Assembly: GCF_009939225.1 (NCBI RefSeq)
Contig: NZ_JAACJR010000008.1
Span: forward strand, 1,237,107-1,301,106
DNA length: 64,000 bases
Reading direction: 5' to 3'
Source of the DNA: Sediminibacterium soli
Lineage (GTDB): Bacteria > Bacteroidota > Bacteroidia > Chitinophagales > Chitinophagaceae
How positions within the stretch are numbered: position 1 is the stretch's first letter; every line of letters begins with the position of its first letter. Below are positions 25,923 to 34,508 of this stretch, one piece after another. The notes under the pieces are model-generated. The model worked only from the letters and a program-made list of their open reading frames with translations, made no database searches and was not told where the DNA came from. Position numbers and translations under genes: made by a program.

Positions 25923-26381
25923 TTATGCTTCTGTGTTTCCTTCAGCTTGTTCTTCAACTTTCGCTTCTACCTTTTTAACAACAGGTGTGTAAGCTTTTTT
26001 TGCACGCTGTGTTTTCCTGTGCTCTTCGTTACGACGGGCAACACTTGCCTCGTGCTCGTTATGCCAGGCCTGGAATTTGGTCATTGCCGCAGCATCGTCA
26101 AACAATCCCAGTTTTACACCGCGCAGCAGGTGTTTCAGGTACAATACTCCCTTGAAAGAGAGAATCCGGCGTACGGTATCGGTGGGTTGTGCACCCTTGT
26201 TCAGCCATTCCAGCGCTTTCTGACGATCAAGCTGAATGGTGGCCGGTACTGTAAGCGGGTTGTAAGTTCCTACTTTCTGAATGAACTTACCGTCTCTTGG
26301 CGCACGCGCATCTGCCACTACGATAAAGTAGAAAGGCCTTTTTTTGCTGCCGTGCCGCTGCAATCTCATTTTTACTGCCAT
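25923..26381 (-). CDS. rpsP: 30S ribosomal protein bS16 with C-terminal extension
   Basis: A 152-residue bS16. The core (about residues 1-85) is clear: [20 protein letters not shown] and [20 protein letters not shown]. Beyond it lies a charged tail (to residue 152) ending in an Ala/Glu/Lys-rich segment; most bacterial S16 proteins have only 80-90 residues, and long tails are common in Bacteroidota. It binds 16S rRNA early in 30S assembly. It is followed by a terminator-like hairpin instead of running directly into rimM. Confidence 0.95.
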   Translation of the reverse strand: MAVKMRLQRHGSKKRPFYFIVVADARAPRDGKFIQKVGTYNPLTVPATIQLDRQKALEWLNKGAQPTDTVRRILSFKGVLYLKHLLRGVKLGLFDDAAAMTKFQAWHNEHEASVARRNEEHRKTQRAKKAYTPVVKKVEAKVEEQAEGNTEA

Positions 26382-26566
26382 TTTAAATAGACATTTAAAG
26401 GCGTTAATAAATTGGGTTTCGGTCTCGATTAAGAATAATCGGACGGCAAAACTAATTAATTAATAAGAAACAATACATAATTAACCATCCGAATTAGCAA
26501 TAACTTAATAAAACCCTGCTTGATTGATGAAAAATCATTACTTATTGGCTCCTGTTTATGAAATAA

Positions 26567-27886
26567 TTACTTCCGGCCCATGAACCTGCCGCCCATCGGC
26601 ATATTGTTCATCATCTTCATCATCTGCTTCATCTGTTCAAACTGCTTCATAAAGGCGTTTACCTCGGTCATATCCTTGCCGCTGCCCCTGGCGATCCGCT
26701 GTTTGCGACCGGGGTTGATGGCATCGGGATTGGCGCGTTCATAGGGTGTCATCGATTTGATCATCGCTTCTATACCCTTGAATGCATCGTCGTTGATATC
26801 GATATCCTTGATGGCTTTACCCATACCGGGTATCATGCCCATCAGGTCTTTCAGGTTACCCATTTTTTTGATCTGCTGCAGCTGGTCCAGGAAGTCCTGG
26901 AAATCGAACTGGTTCTTACGGATCTTTTTCTCGAGTTTTTTTGCCTGCTCTTCGTCGTACTGCGCCTGCGCTTTTTCTACCAGCGTGGTAATATCACCCA
27001 TGCCCAGGATGCGCTGCGCCATACGTTCGGGATAGAACACATCCAGCGTATCCAGCTTCTCCCCGCTGCTCGCAAATTTGATCGGTTTGTTAACCGTGTA
27101 TTTGATAGACAGCGCCGCACCGCCGCGTGTATCGCCATCCAGCTTGGTAAGCACCACGCCGCTGAAGTCCAGCCTGTCGTTAAACGCTTTGGCCGTATTC
27201 ACCGCATCCTGCCCGGTCATGGCATCCACCACAAACAGTATCTCGTTGGGTTCAACGGCCGATTTGATGCTGGCCACTTCGGTCATCATCACCTCATCTA
27301 CCGCCAGCCGGCCAGCCGTATCGATGATCACCACGTTCTTGTTCTTCGATTTGGCTTCTTTGACCGCATTGCGGGCAATGGCAACGGCATCGTTGTTCTC
27401 GCGCTCGCTGTAAATATCCACGCCAACCTGTTCCGCCAGCACGGTCAGCTGGTCAATCGCCGCAGGACGGTAAATATCCGCGGCCACCACCATAACTGAT
27501 TTGCCTTTCCTGGTTTTGAGATAACTGGCCAGCTTGCCCGTGAACGTGGTTTTACCGCTACCCTGCAAACCCGCTATCAGTATCACGGCGGGGTTGCCGG
27601 TAATGTTGAACTCCGCCTCGGTGCCGCCCATCAGCTCTGTCAGCTCGTCTTTAACGATCTTCACCATCAGCTGCCCGGGACTGATCGCATTGATCACTTT
27701 CTCGCCCACCGCTTTGTCGCGCACTTTCTCGGTAAACTCCTTGGCGATCTTGAAATTCACATCCGCATCGATCAGTGCACGGCGTATTTCCTTTACCGTA
27801 TTGGCAATATTGAGGTCGTTGATCCTGGCTTCACCCTTTAGGTTCTTGAACGCCGATTCGAGCTTTTCACTTAAGGAATTAAACAT
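26567..27886 (-). CDS. ffh: Signal recognition particle protein Ffh
   Basis: A 439-residue SRP54-family GTPase that binds signal sequences of membrane proteins with 4.5S RNA and delivers them to FtsY. The N-domain helices come first, the P-loop GLQGSGKTT is at 106-114, DTAGRLAVDE and TKLDGDTRGG follow, and the C-terminal M domain is Met-rich (FMKQFEQMKQMMKMMNN). Length is normal. A promoter box lies at 27920-27927. Stands alone between rpsP and the 3' side of rpoD. Confidence 0.97.
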   Translation of the reverse strand: MFNSLSEKLESAFKNLKGEARINDLNIANTVKEIRRALIDADVNFKIAKEFTEKVRDKAVGEKVINAISPGQLMVKIVKDELTELMGGTEAEFNITGNPAVILIAGLQGSGKTTFTGKLASYLKTRKGKSVMVVAADIYRPAAIDQLTVLAEQVGVDIYSERENNDAVAIARNAVKEAKSKNKNVVIIDTAGRLAVDEVMMTEVASIKSAVEPNEILFVVDAMTGQDAVNTAKAFNDRLDFSGVVLTKLDGDTRGGAALSIKYTVNKPIKFASSGEKLDTLDVFYPERMAQRILGMGDITTLVEKAQAQYDEEQAKKLEKKIRKNQFDFQDFLDQLQQIKKMGNLKDLMGMIPGMGKAIKDIDINDDAFKGIEAMIKSMTPYERANPDAINPGRKQRIARGSGKDMTEVNAFMKQFEQMKQMMKMMNNMPMGGRFMGRK

Positions 27887-27919
27887 AGTTCAGCTTGTTT
27901 CTGCCTGAAAATTGGGCAG

Positions 27920-27927
27920 CAAAGATA
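27920..27927 (-). promoter_or_regulatory. Promoter box TATCTTTG before ffh
   Basis: An exact TAnnTTTG match on the minus strand, ending 33 nt before the ffh ATG at 27886. No clear -33 TTTG was seen at the usual distance. Confidence 0.6.
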
Positions 27928-27980
27928 GGGGTTTGGGAGGAGGATGGCTGGGCGGGGTGGATCGGGGAAGCAGGGTGGTA

Positions 27981-28011
27981 TTGTTAAATGGCTGAACGGT
28001 TAAATGGCTGA
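27981..28011. repeat. Tandem words TTAAATGGCTGA
   Basis: TTAAATGGCTGA occurs at 27984-27995 and again at 28000-28011, 16 bp apart. It belongs to the ATGGCT word family seen in mirrored elements elsewhere, but here no inverted right arm is visible, so it looks like a solo left half. It lies between rpoD (stop 28112) and ffh. Confidence 0.6.
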
Positions 28012-28111
28012 CAGGGTTTGGGATGAAAGTCTCGAACAGGCCATATTGAATAGTCAGGCCGGGGTGGTAAGCGCGTTTTACTTTGTTCGTTATACCCCGC
28101 CCGCCATCGCC

Positions 28112-28978
28112 TTACCCCAGGTAGAATTTCAGGTGCTTGGAACGGTTGGTGCTGCGGAGTTTGGTAATGGCCTTGTCTTTTATCTGTCGCACCCGCTCCC
28201 GGGTGAGGTGAAAACGTTCGCCGATGTCTTCGAGACTCAGGGGGTGGTCTACGCCGATGCCGAAGAAAAAGCAGATCACTTCCTTTTGTCTTTCGGTAAG
28301 GGTTTTGAGGCTGCGTTCTATTTCAAGACGCAGTGACTCATGGTGCACCAGCTGTTCATCGGTCCGGTCTGCATTGGGGTTTTCCATCAGGTCAAGCAGG
28401 GTGCCCTCCTCTCCTTCCGACAAGGGCGTATCCATGCTTATGTGGCGGAAGCCTACGCTCATCGTGGCTGTAATTTCGTCGATGCCGATCTGCAGTATCT
28501 CGGCCAGTTCCTCGGGTGTGGGCTCGCGCTCAAACTCCTGTTCCAGCTGCTGGTAGGCCTTGCTGATGCGGTTGGTAAGTCCCACTTTATTAAGCGGCAG
28601 GCGTACGATGCGGCTCTGCTCGGCGAGCGATTGCAGTATGCTCTGGCGTATCCACCAAACGGCGTAAGAAATGAATTTGAAACCCCGGGTTTCGTCAAAA
28701 CGCAACGCCGCCTTGATCAGACCCAGGTTGCCCTCGTTGATCAGGTCGGGAAGGGTTAGTCCCTGGTTCTGGTATTGCTTGGCTACCGACACCACAAAAC
28801 GCAGGTTGGCCTTGATCAGCCTGTCCAGCGCCGATTGGTCGCCCTGGCGGATACGCAGGGCAAGCTGCACCTCTTCTTCGGGAGAGATCAGGTCAACCTT
28901 GCCGATTTCCTGCAGGTATTTTTCAAGGCTTTGCGATTCACGATTGGTAATGGATTTCGTGATCTTGAGTTGACGCAT
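28112..28978 (-). CDS. rpoD: Primary RNA polymerase sigma factor (sigma-70, RpoD)
   Basis: A 288-residue sigma factor starting [20 protein letters not shown], the usual start of Bacteroidota primary sigma factors, which lack region 1.1. Region 1.2 ([20 protein letters not shown]), region 2 ([20 protein letters not shown]), region 3 ([20 protein letters not shown]) and region 4 with the helix-turn-helix ([20 protein letters not shown]) are all present. It should recognise the TTTG/TAnnTTTG promoters described here. The start is ATG 28978; upstream in-frame codons to 29059 look like leader. Confidence 0.96.
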   Translation of the reverse strand: MRQLKITKSITNRESQSLEKYLQEIGKVDLISPEEEVQLALRIRQGDQSALDRLIKANLRFVVSVAKQYQNQGLTLPDLINEGNLGLIKAALRFDETRGFKFISYAVWWIRQSILQSLAEQSRIVRLPLNKVGLTNRISKAYQQLEQEFEREPTPEELAEILQIGIDEITATMSVGFRHISMDTPLSEGEEGTLLDLMENPNADRTDEQLVHHESLRLEIERSLKTLTERQKEVICFFFGIGVDHPLSLEDIGERFHLTRERVRQIKDKAITKLRSTNRSKHLKFYLG

Positions 28979-29275
28979 ACTCATAGCTGAAACAATGTTT
29001 TGGGTGTATGTAGGGTTGTTACGTTTTAGCCTGTTTAGGGGGGAGAGATCCTGCGTCACGGAGCCGGCCGATAAGCAATTTAAGCTGTTTTTGAAAGTTT
29101 TACAAAAAATTCACATAATACAATTTGCTGATATGCAGGGCTTTAGTAATGGTGCAACATTGAGTTTTTTTGCGGTTTTTTCCCCCCTCCCATCGGCCTT
29201 AAAAAAACATTTGGAAGCCATGATTTATTTAATATTATTGCAGCCCTACGAAGATTGTAGATTAAAGAGATCGTA
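28979..29275. other. Divergent intergenic region between rpoD and the START-like gene
   Basis: This 297-bp A+T-rich region should carry promoters in both directions. A good plus-strand promoter lies at 29210-29240. For rpoD no exact TAnnTTTG box was found; candidate sites are degenerate. No ORF or hairpin of note was seen. Confidence 0.5.
29210..29240 (+). promoter_or_regulatory. Promoter TTTG-N19-TATTATTG before the START-like gene
   Basis: TTTG at 29210-29213 and TATTATTG at 29233-29240 are separated by 19 bp. This is the only promoter here in which both the -33 and the -7 Bacteroidota elements are clearly visible; the -7 box differs from TAnnTTTG at one base. The ATG follows 35 nt downstream. 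Confidence 0.7.
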
Positions 29276-29659
29276 ATGAGTAAAAAGCAACTTTATACGC
29301 TGGAATTCCCGGTAAGATGTTCTCCTGCTATTTTATACGAATTCCTGGCCACACCGGCGGGTTTACAGGAATGGTTTGCCGATAAGGTAGATGAATGGGA
29401 AAATGTATACAGTTTTTCCTGGAACGGCGGTGCGCCCGATAAAGCCGATGTACTGGATAAGGAAGAAGATAAATTTATCCGTTATCACTGGCAGCACAGC
29501 GACAAGAACGAATATTTTGAATTCAAAATAGAGAAGACGGAGATATCCAACCAGACCATTCTTCTGATCAAGGACTTTGCAGAAAAGAACGAGATCAAAG
29601 ACCAGAGCCAGCTTTGGGAATACCAGGTAAAAGAACTCTTTCACAGGCTGGGCGCTTAA
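29276..29659 (+). CDS. START-like domain protein
   Basis: A 127-residue cytoplasmic protein of the START/Bet v1-like (SRPBCC) fold, in the small form widespread in Bacteroidota. Visible features are FPVRCSPAILYEFLATPAGL at the start, EWFADKVDEWENVYSFSW, and a long C-terminal helix. These folds bind hydrophobic ligands or act as Hsp90-activator-like domains; the ligand is unknown. Its stop codon overlaps the stop of the convergent gene by 4 nt (29656-29659). Confidence 0.82.
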   Translation: MSKKQLYTLEFPVRCSPAILYEFLATPAGLQEWFADKVDEWENVYSFSWNGGAPDKADVLDKEEDKFIRYHWQHSDKNEYFEFKIEKTEISNQTILLIKDFAEKNEIKDQSQLWEYQVKELFHRLGA

Positions 29660-30276
29660 TGCCTGCCTGTTGCGGTGTGCAGGTCTGCACTACCCTCCAG
29701 CATAACCAGTATTTCTTCAAATCCCTTACAGAAAAAATCGGGCAGCCGGTCCCATTCCTGCAGCGGTATTTTTTTTGCGATTTTCAGGAAGGGTAACTCC
29801 TGTCTGACCGTTTGTGTTGTTGCCGGAACATACCTGTCCGCCCGCAAATGATGCTCCCACGCATCCTCACCTGTACAAACCAGCCAGTCGCCCGGGTATT
29901 GTGCCAGGTACCTGTTTACATTTTCCGAATACTGCCGCAGGTAAGCACCCGATAACTGCAGCGTGATGCTGCAGAAATTTCCCCACCAGAAAAAACTGCG
30001 TATCGCAAAAGCATCCTGGCCCGAAAAATTGCGCGGGTGATCCAGCATTACCCAGGGCAATCCCTCGTACTGTTCTCCTTTCGATATCTTCGGTGAACGC
30101 GGACCGGCATCTGTTTTCAGTTTCGGGTGCCGGTCGAGCAGTAAGCCGTATTCCGCGCTGGTCTGACCGAACAGTGCGTATACTTTTTCGATAACGGCGT
30201 TCTTTGTTAAAATCCAGCCGGCATCAACCACCAGTTGGCGTTCCGTGGGCGAAAGCATTATTTTTGCGCGGGCCAT
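29656..30276 (-). CDS. Uncharacterised protein
   Basis: A 206-residue protein starting MARAKIMLSPTERQLVVDAG. It has no signal peptide or clear membrane helix and is rich in Trp and aromatic residues (RSFFWWGNFCSITLQLSGAY). No family motif is recognised. It is divergent from the LptF/G gene (22 nt between the starts) and overlaps the convergent START-like gene by 4 nt at its stop (TTAA shared). The tight packing suggests a real gene. Function unknown. Confidence 0.72.
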   Translation of the reverse strand: MARAKIMLSPTERQLVVDAGWILTKNAVIEKVYALFGQTSAEYGLLLDRHPKLKTDAGPRSPKISKGEQYEGLPWVMLDHPRNFSGQDAFAIRSFFWWGNFCSITLQLSGAYLRQYSENVNRYLAQYPGDWLVCTGEDAWEHHLRADRYVPATTQTVRQELPFLKIAKKIPLQEWDRLPDFFCKGFEEILVMLEGSADLHTATGRH

Positions 30277-30298
30277 AAAACAATATTAAGAAGGATAC

Positions 30299-31750
30299 GT
30301 GATTAAAAAACTCGACATACTCATCATCCGTTCGTTCCTGGGTCCTTTTCTGGCTGCATTGCTGATCTCGCTGTTTGTGCTTACCATGCAGTTCTTCTGG
30401 CTGTATATCGACGATTTTGTGGGCAAGGGCCTGGACCTGTTTGTGATCCTTAAACTGGTGGGACTGGTTATCCTGTTCTGGGTGCCGATGGCATTGCCGC
30501 TGGCCCTGTTGTTTTCATCGATCATGACATTCGGTAACCTGGGCGAGACTTTTGAACTGGTGGCGATCAAGGCATCGGGCATACCCCTGCTGCGGTTTAT
30601 GCGGCCGCTGACCATCATAGCGATATTCATCTGCGGACTTGCCTTCCTGTTTGCCAATAACATTGTACCGGTGGTTAACCTGAAACTGTCGGCGCTGAAA
30701 TACGATATCATCGTTGCCAAACCGGCATTTGACATCAAGGAAGGTGTGTTCTACGACAAGATCGAGGGCTTTGTGATCAAACTGGGAAAAAAAGAAAAAA
30801 ACGACAGTGTGATCCGTAACGTGGTGATCTTTGAAAAGAACCGCGATAACCTTTTACAGGACAACCTGCTGGTAGCCGAAAGCGGTATCATGCGCATCAC
30901 GCGCGACAAGCGCTTCCTGGAGTTTGTGCTGAAGAACGGCTGGCGTTACGAGGAAAAAGGCGCTTATAACACCGTCAATACGCAGTTTACCCGGATGGGG
31001 TTCAAAGAATACAAAAAGGTTTTCGATCTCAAAAGCTTCAAGCTTACACAAACCGGCGACAGCGCATTCTACGACCCCAAGATGCTCAGTCTGCGCCAGC
31101 TGGACAAAGCCATCGATTCGCTGACCGATATCGACAGTTTTTATATTGCGCGATCCGAGCGGGAGGTGACGCCCTATCTCCCTTTTGCAAAATATGCCGA
31201 TACCGGGTGGGCAAAAATAGACAGCCCTGCGCTGAACAAAACCGCCAAAGTGTTCAGCCAACTGATCCCCGACTCCATACGGATGCAGGTACTCGATGCG
31301 GGCTCCACCCAACTGGCCAGCATCAAGGGAAACCTGTCGGTACTTGCTTCCGATTACCAGGAACGGTATAAGCAACTGCTCAAGCACGAGATAGAATGGC
31401 ATAAAAAATTCACACTGTCATTTGCCTGTTTTGTCATGTTCCTGATCGGCGCCCCGCTGGGTTCGATCATCAGGAAGGGCGGACTGGGTGCGCCGCTGGT
31501 GTTTGCGATCATCTTTTTTGTGCTGTTCCACCTGTTCAACACTTTTGGGGAGAAATTCGTGACCTCACAGCAAACAGGGCCTTTCCTGGGTATGTGGCTG
31601 TCTACCTTTGTACTGGTGCCGGTTGGCATTTTCCTGGTGTTTAAAGCCATGCGGGACTCGCAGCTGTTTAACCAGGAATTCTACTACAGGTTGTTTAAAA
31701 AGTTGCGGGCTTTTTTGGTTAACTTTAAGCCTGCAAAAAAATCAAGCTAA
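30299..31750 (+). CDS. LptF/LptG family lipopolysaccharide export permease
   Basis: A 483-residue YjgP/YjgQ-type permease. It has N-terminal membrane helices ([20 protein letters not shown] and further segments), a long soluble periplasmic beta domain from about residue 120 to 360, and C-terminal helices ([20 protein letters not shown]). With LptB and LptC such proteins extract LPS from the inner membrane. Translation starts at a GTG (30299), preceded by AAGAAGGA at good spacing. Bacteroidota often have a single such gene in place of separate LptF and LptG. It is followed after 10 nt by sod. Confidence 0.9.
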   Translation: MIKKLDILIIRSFLGPFLAALLISLFVLTMQFFWLYIDDFVGKGLDLFVILKLVGLVILFWVPMALPLALLFSSIMTFGNLGETFELVAIKASGIPLLRFMRPLTIIAIFICGLAFLFANNIVPVVNLKLSALKYDIIVAKPAFDIKEGVFYDKIEGFVIKLGKKEKNDSVIRNVVIFEKNRDNLLQDNLLVAESGIMRITRDKRFLEFVLKNGWRYEEKGAYNTVNTQFTRMGFKEYKKVFDLKSFKLTQTGDSAFYDPKMLSLRQLDKAIDSLTDIDSFYIARSEREVTPYLPFAKYADTGWAKIDSPALNKTAKVFSQLIPDSIRMQVLDAGSTQLASIKGNLSVLASDYQERYKQLLKHEIEWHKKFTLSFACFVMFLIGAPLGSIIRKGGLGAPLVFAIIFFVLFHLFNTFGEKFVTSQQTGPFLGMWLSTFVLVPVGIFLVFKAMRDSQLFNQEFYYRLFKKLRAFLVNFKPAKKSS

Positions 31751-31760
31751 ATTTTATTGT

Positions 31761-32483
31761 ATGAAAAACCATAACAAGGGCCGCCGCGATTTTATCAGAA
31801 ACGCAGGCGCCGCCGGTATTGCCGCAGCTGTGCTGCCATCCTTCGGCGCTTTCGCATCCGATTTACCCGGCACGGGCTTTACACAGAAACCTTTGCCTTA
31901 TGCCTATACCGCATTGGAACCGGTGATCGACGCCATGACCATGGAAATTCATTATTCCAAACATGCCGCCGCTTACGCAAAGAACCTCAACGATGCATTT
32001 ACCGAGGAGAAAATCAATACCGCCGGCAAATCGCTGGAATCCATCCTGCGCGATATCTCCAAATACTCCGGCAAGATCCGCAACAACGGCGGCGGGCATT
32101 ATAACCACGAACTGTTCTGGCAATGTATGAAACCGGGTGGCGGCTCACGCCCCTCGGGAAAACTGGCGGCCGCGATAGACCGGGGCTTCGGCTCCTTCGA
32201 CGCCTTCAAAACACAGTTTACCGATGCGGGCAAGAACCGTTTCGGCAGCGGCTGGGCATGGCTGGTGCTGAACAACGATAAAAAATTAGTGGTGGGATCC
32301 ACCCCCAACCAGGATAACCCCCTGATGAACCTCAGCGACCTGAAAGGCACGCCCCTGCTGGGCCTCGACGTATGGGAACATGCCTACTACCTGAAATACC
32401 AGAACAAACGCCCCGACTATATCAACGCCTGGTGGAATGTGGTGAACTGGGACTATGTAGAAAAAAGATTCGAGTCGGCCTAA
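31761..32483 (+). CDS. Superoxide dismutase (Fe/Mn) with Tat-like signal
   Basis: A 240-residue Fe/Mn SOD. Metal ligands His64 (MEIHYSKH), His113 ([11 protein letters not shown]), Asp203 and His207 (LDVWEHAYY) are all present. Unusually, an N-terminal twin-arginine-like signal precedes the enzyme ([20 protein letters not shown], then an Ala-rich part), so the protein is probably exported folded with its metal to the periplasm. The start is ATG 31761, 10 nt after the LptF/G stop, so co-transcription is likely. A strong hairpin at 32498 ends the unit. Confidence 0.93.
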   Translation: MKNHNKGRRDFIRNAGAAGIAAAVLPSFGAFASDLPGTGFTQKPLPYAYTALEPVIDAMTMEIHYSKHAAAYAKNLNDAFTEEKINTAGKSLESILRDISKYSGKIRNNGGGHYNHELFWQCMKPGGGSRPSGKLAAAIDRGFGSFDAFKTQFTDAGKNRFGSGWAWLVLNNDKKLVVGSTPNQDNPLMNLSDLKGTPLLGLDVWEHAYYLKYQNKRPDYINAWWNVVNWDYVEKRFESA

Positions 32484-32497
32484 AACAATGAATGCGG

Positions 32498-32548
32498 AAG
32501 GCCAGGTGTGAAAAGATCAACGTCTTTTTGCACCTGGCCTTTCCTTTT
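32498..32548 (+). terminator. Terminator after the superoxide dismutase gene
   Basis: A long hairpin: AAGGCCAGGTG at 32498-32508 pairs with CACCTGGCCTT at 32531-32541, with an inner AAAAGA/TCTTTT stem, followed by TCCTTTT. It lies 15 nt after the stop. Confidence 0.8.
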
Positions 32549-32569
32549 GCAGTTTCCTAACTTCGCTTT

Positions 32570-32989
32570 ATGAAAACAACAACCAAATGGGTGTCTGCAC
32601 TTGCTTTTGACGGCGTGGCGGATACCGGTCATACCGTTCGGATCGACACCAGTGTGGAGGGCGGTGGACTGGGCTCTGGTATGAACCCCAAGAAGATGCT
32701 GCTCTGCGCTGCCAGCGGCTGCAGCGGTATGGATGTGGTGGAGATACTCCATAAAATGAAAGTGCCTTTTACCGTACTCGAGATAGAAGCCGAAGCCGAG
32801 CAAACCGAAGACCATCCCAAAGTGTTCAAATATGTGAACATGGTTTATAAAGTTGATGCCGCACCGGAATACCTGGATAAAGTGGAACGCGCCGTTACCC
32901 TCTCCCAGGAAAAATACTGCGGTGTTTCGATCATGCTGTCGAAACACTGTAAGATCGGGCATAGCGTGGAATTGATTCGGAAGGATTAG
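32570..32989 (+). CDS. OsmC family peroxiredoxin-like protein
   Basis: A 139-residue OsmC/Ohr-family protein. The two conserved cysteines are Cys51 (AASGCSGMDVVEIL) and Cys117 (EKYCGVSIMLSK). Family members reduce organic hydroperoxides with these cysteines, or respond to osmotic stress. GLGSGMNPKKMLL is the conserved dimer-contact motif. Normal length for the family. A TAACTTCG box ends 4 nt before the ATG. It follows the SOD terminator. Confidence 0.9.
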   Translation: MKTTTKWVSALAFDGVADTGHTVRIDTSVEGGGLGSGMNPKKMLLCAASGCSGMDVVEILHKMKVPFTVLEIEAEAEQTEDHPKVFKYVNMVYKVDAAPEYLDKVERAVTLSQEKYCGVSIMLSKHCKIGHSVELIRKD

Positions 32990-33097
32990 TGGATTTGCGG
33001 ATTACGGATTTGTGGATGATTGGCCGATGGCGGTGAGCTGACTGCAATTGCAAAGGGCAAAATAGTTCTCTTCTCTCTGCGAGCCTCTGCACCTCCT

Positions 33098-33142
33098 GCG
33101 TCTCTGCGGTGAACAAGCACTGTCTCTTCACCGCAGAGACGC
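33098..33142. repeat. Inner hairpin GCGTCTCTGCGGTGAA
   Basis: Arms 33098-33113 and 33127-33142 are perfect 16-nt inverted copies with a 13-nt loop. Extra CTCTGC words precede the left arm. It sits inside the GGATT-family element. Confidence 0.88.
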
Positions 33143-33176
33143 GGAGAAAGGGAGTTTCGCAGCATGCACTCCCGCC

Positions 33177-33200
33177 GATGTTGGTCGCATGACCAACATC
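33177..33200. repeat. REP-like palindrome GATGTTGGTC-GCAT-GACCAACATC
   Basis: A perfect 10-bp stem with a GCAT loop. Its GGTC/GACC core recurs at 42844, 44571, 44736 and 45663. Confidence 0.85.
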
Positions 33201-33293
33201 CGATAATCCACTAATCCGTAATCCGCAAATCCCTCATCACCCCCCATCCCGAAAAAATAATCCGTGAATCCATCATCCGCGAATCCGTAATCC

Positions 33294-33301
33294 TATTTTT
33301 G
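33294..33301 (+). promoter_or_regulatory. Promoter box TATTTTTG before the cation efflux gene
   Basis: An exact TAnnTTTG match. The coding frame of the efflux protein opens at 33308, only a few bases downstream, so the message would have a very short leader. Confidence 0.55.
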
Positions 33302-33316
33302 CAATAAACTTCCTCC

Positions 33317-34312
33317 CTGCAATCCGCCAAGCAAAATTTCCGCGTCCAGTTATGGATCAGCATACTGAGTGTTGTGCTGTTCCTGGCAAAGATCATTGCA
33401 TACCAGATCACGCATTCGCTGGCCATTTTAACCGATGCGCTGGAGAGTATCGTAAACGTGATTGCGGGATTCATCGGGCTCTATAGTTTGTATGTGGCCG
33501 GCAAACCCAGGGATCTTGATCATCCCTATGGCCATGGCAAAGCCGAATTTGTCTCCGCCGCCATCGAGGGCGGACTGATCGTGGCGGCAGGCGTTATGAT
33601 TGTTTATGAAACCGTACTCAATTTCATCGCCCACAAACCCATCGAACAACTCGACAGCGGGTTATGGCTTATTGCGGCAACTGCTTTGCTCAATTTTATC
33701 GCGGGCAGCGTATGCCTCCGGATGGGCAGGAAAAATAATTCGCTGGCGCTAACAGCCAGCGGCAAACACCTTCAGACCGATACCTATACCACGTTCGGGA
33801 TCATTGCCGGTCTGCTGCTGATGCTGTTTACAAAACTGTACTGGTTCGACAGCCTTATCGCCCTTGGGATGAGTACGATCGTGATCTACAACGGCTACCG
33901 CATTGTACGGGCCTCACTGGCGGGTATTATGGACGAGGCGGATATACAGCTGCTGAAGAAATTTGTACGGATACTGAATGAGAACCGCCCTCCCAGCTGG
34001 ATAGACCTGCATAACCTGCGCGTGATCAAATACGGCAGCCTGCTGCATGTGGATTGCCATTTCACGCTTCCCTGGTACCTCAACCTCAAAGAAGCACACA
34101 AAGAAATTGACCTGCTTACCGACCTGATCAAAAAAGAGTTCGGCGATGCCATCGAACTGTTCATCCACACCGACCCCTGCCTCCCGGAAAGCTGCCCGCT
34201 CTGCATCAAAACAGACTGCCCGGTAAGACAACACCCCTTTGAAAGAAAGGTTGAATGGACACTGGAAAACGTACTCCTGAATGAGAAGCACCGGCTGCAG
34301 GGGGAGATATGA
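33317..34312 (+). CDS. Cation diffusion facilitator (metal efflux) protein
   Basis: A CDF-family exporter of divalent metals such as zinc or cobalt. Membrane motifs HSLAILTDALESIVNVIAGF and DHPYGHGKAEF carry the metal-binding Asp/His residues. The C-terminal domain ends with an unusual Cys cluster CX4CX2CX4C (about 34178-34220). The frame is open from 33308, and sequence typical of the family (QNFRVQLWISILSVVLFLAK) starts upstream of the first usual start codon, GTG 33374. I therefore place the start tentatively at CTG 33317; starting at 33374 would remove half of the first membrane helix. Confidence 0.82.
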   Translation: MQSAKQNFRVQLWISILSVVLFLAKIIAYQITHSLAILTDALESIVNVIAGFIGLYSLYVAGKPRDLDHPYGHGKAEFVSAAIEGGLIVAAGVMIVYETVLNFIAHKPIEQLDSGLWLIAATALLNFIAGSVCLRMGRKNNSLALTASGKHLQTDTYTTFGIIAGLLLMLFTKLYWFDSLIALGMSTIVIYNGYRIVRASLAGIMDEADIQLLKKFVRILNENRPPSWIDLHNLRVIKYGSLLHVDCHFTLPWYLNLKEAHKEIDLLTDLIKKEFGDAIELFIHTDPCLPESCPLCIKTDCPVRQHPFERKVEWTLENVLLNEKHRLQGEI

Positions 34313-34440
34313 ATCGTGAGACCTGAGTTACCGTGAGTTGGGGGGTGGGGTGTTCTTGAGTATATTGTTAAAAGACCCTCAGGGCTTTCCCCGAATCTCA
34401 AGTCAACTCACGATAACTCACGGCAGCTCACGTTACCCCA
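34313..34440. repeat. Mirrored intergenic repeat, CGTGAGTT family
   Basis: Left arm 34321-34340 and right arm 34404-34423 match inversely in 17 of 20 positions, built from GTGAGTT words. The right arm shares an exact 18-nt sequence, in inverse orientation, with 62724-62741. It lies between the cation efflux gene and the M20 peptidase gene. Confidence 0.8.
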
Positions 34441-34476
34441 TTCCCACTCCCTGACGTTTCACGTTACCCGTTTCCT

Positions 34477-34484
34477 TAATTTTG
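34477..34484 (+). promoter_or_regulatory. Promoter box TAATTTTG before the M20 peptidase gene
   Basis: An exact TAnnTTTG match, 24 nt before the ATG at 34509. Confidence 0.55.
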
Positions 34485-34508
34485 CCTTTCAAGTAAATCC
34501 CGTTTGCC

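Larger units (their letters stand above)
32988..33300. repeat. Composite nested mirrored repeat, GGATT family outside
   Basis: This 310-bp gap is filled by repeat words. Outer arms GGATTTGCGGATTACGGATT (32991-33010) and its perfect inverse (33213-33232) enclose a second perfect inverted pair (33098-33113 with 33127-33142) and a palindrome at 33177-33200. Further AATCC words run to 33290. It ends at the promoter box of the cation efflux gene. It is the most complex intergenic element in the window. Confidence 0.88.
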
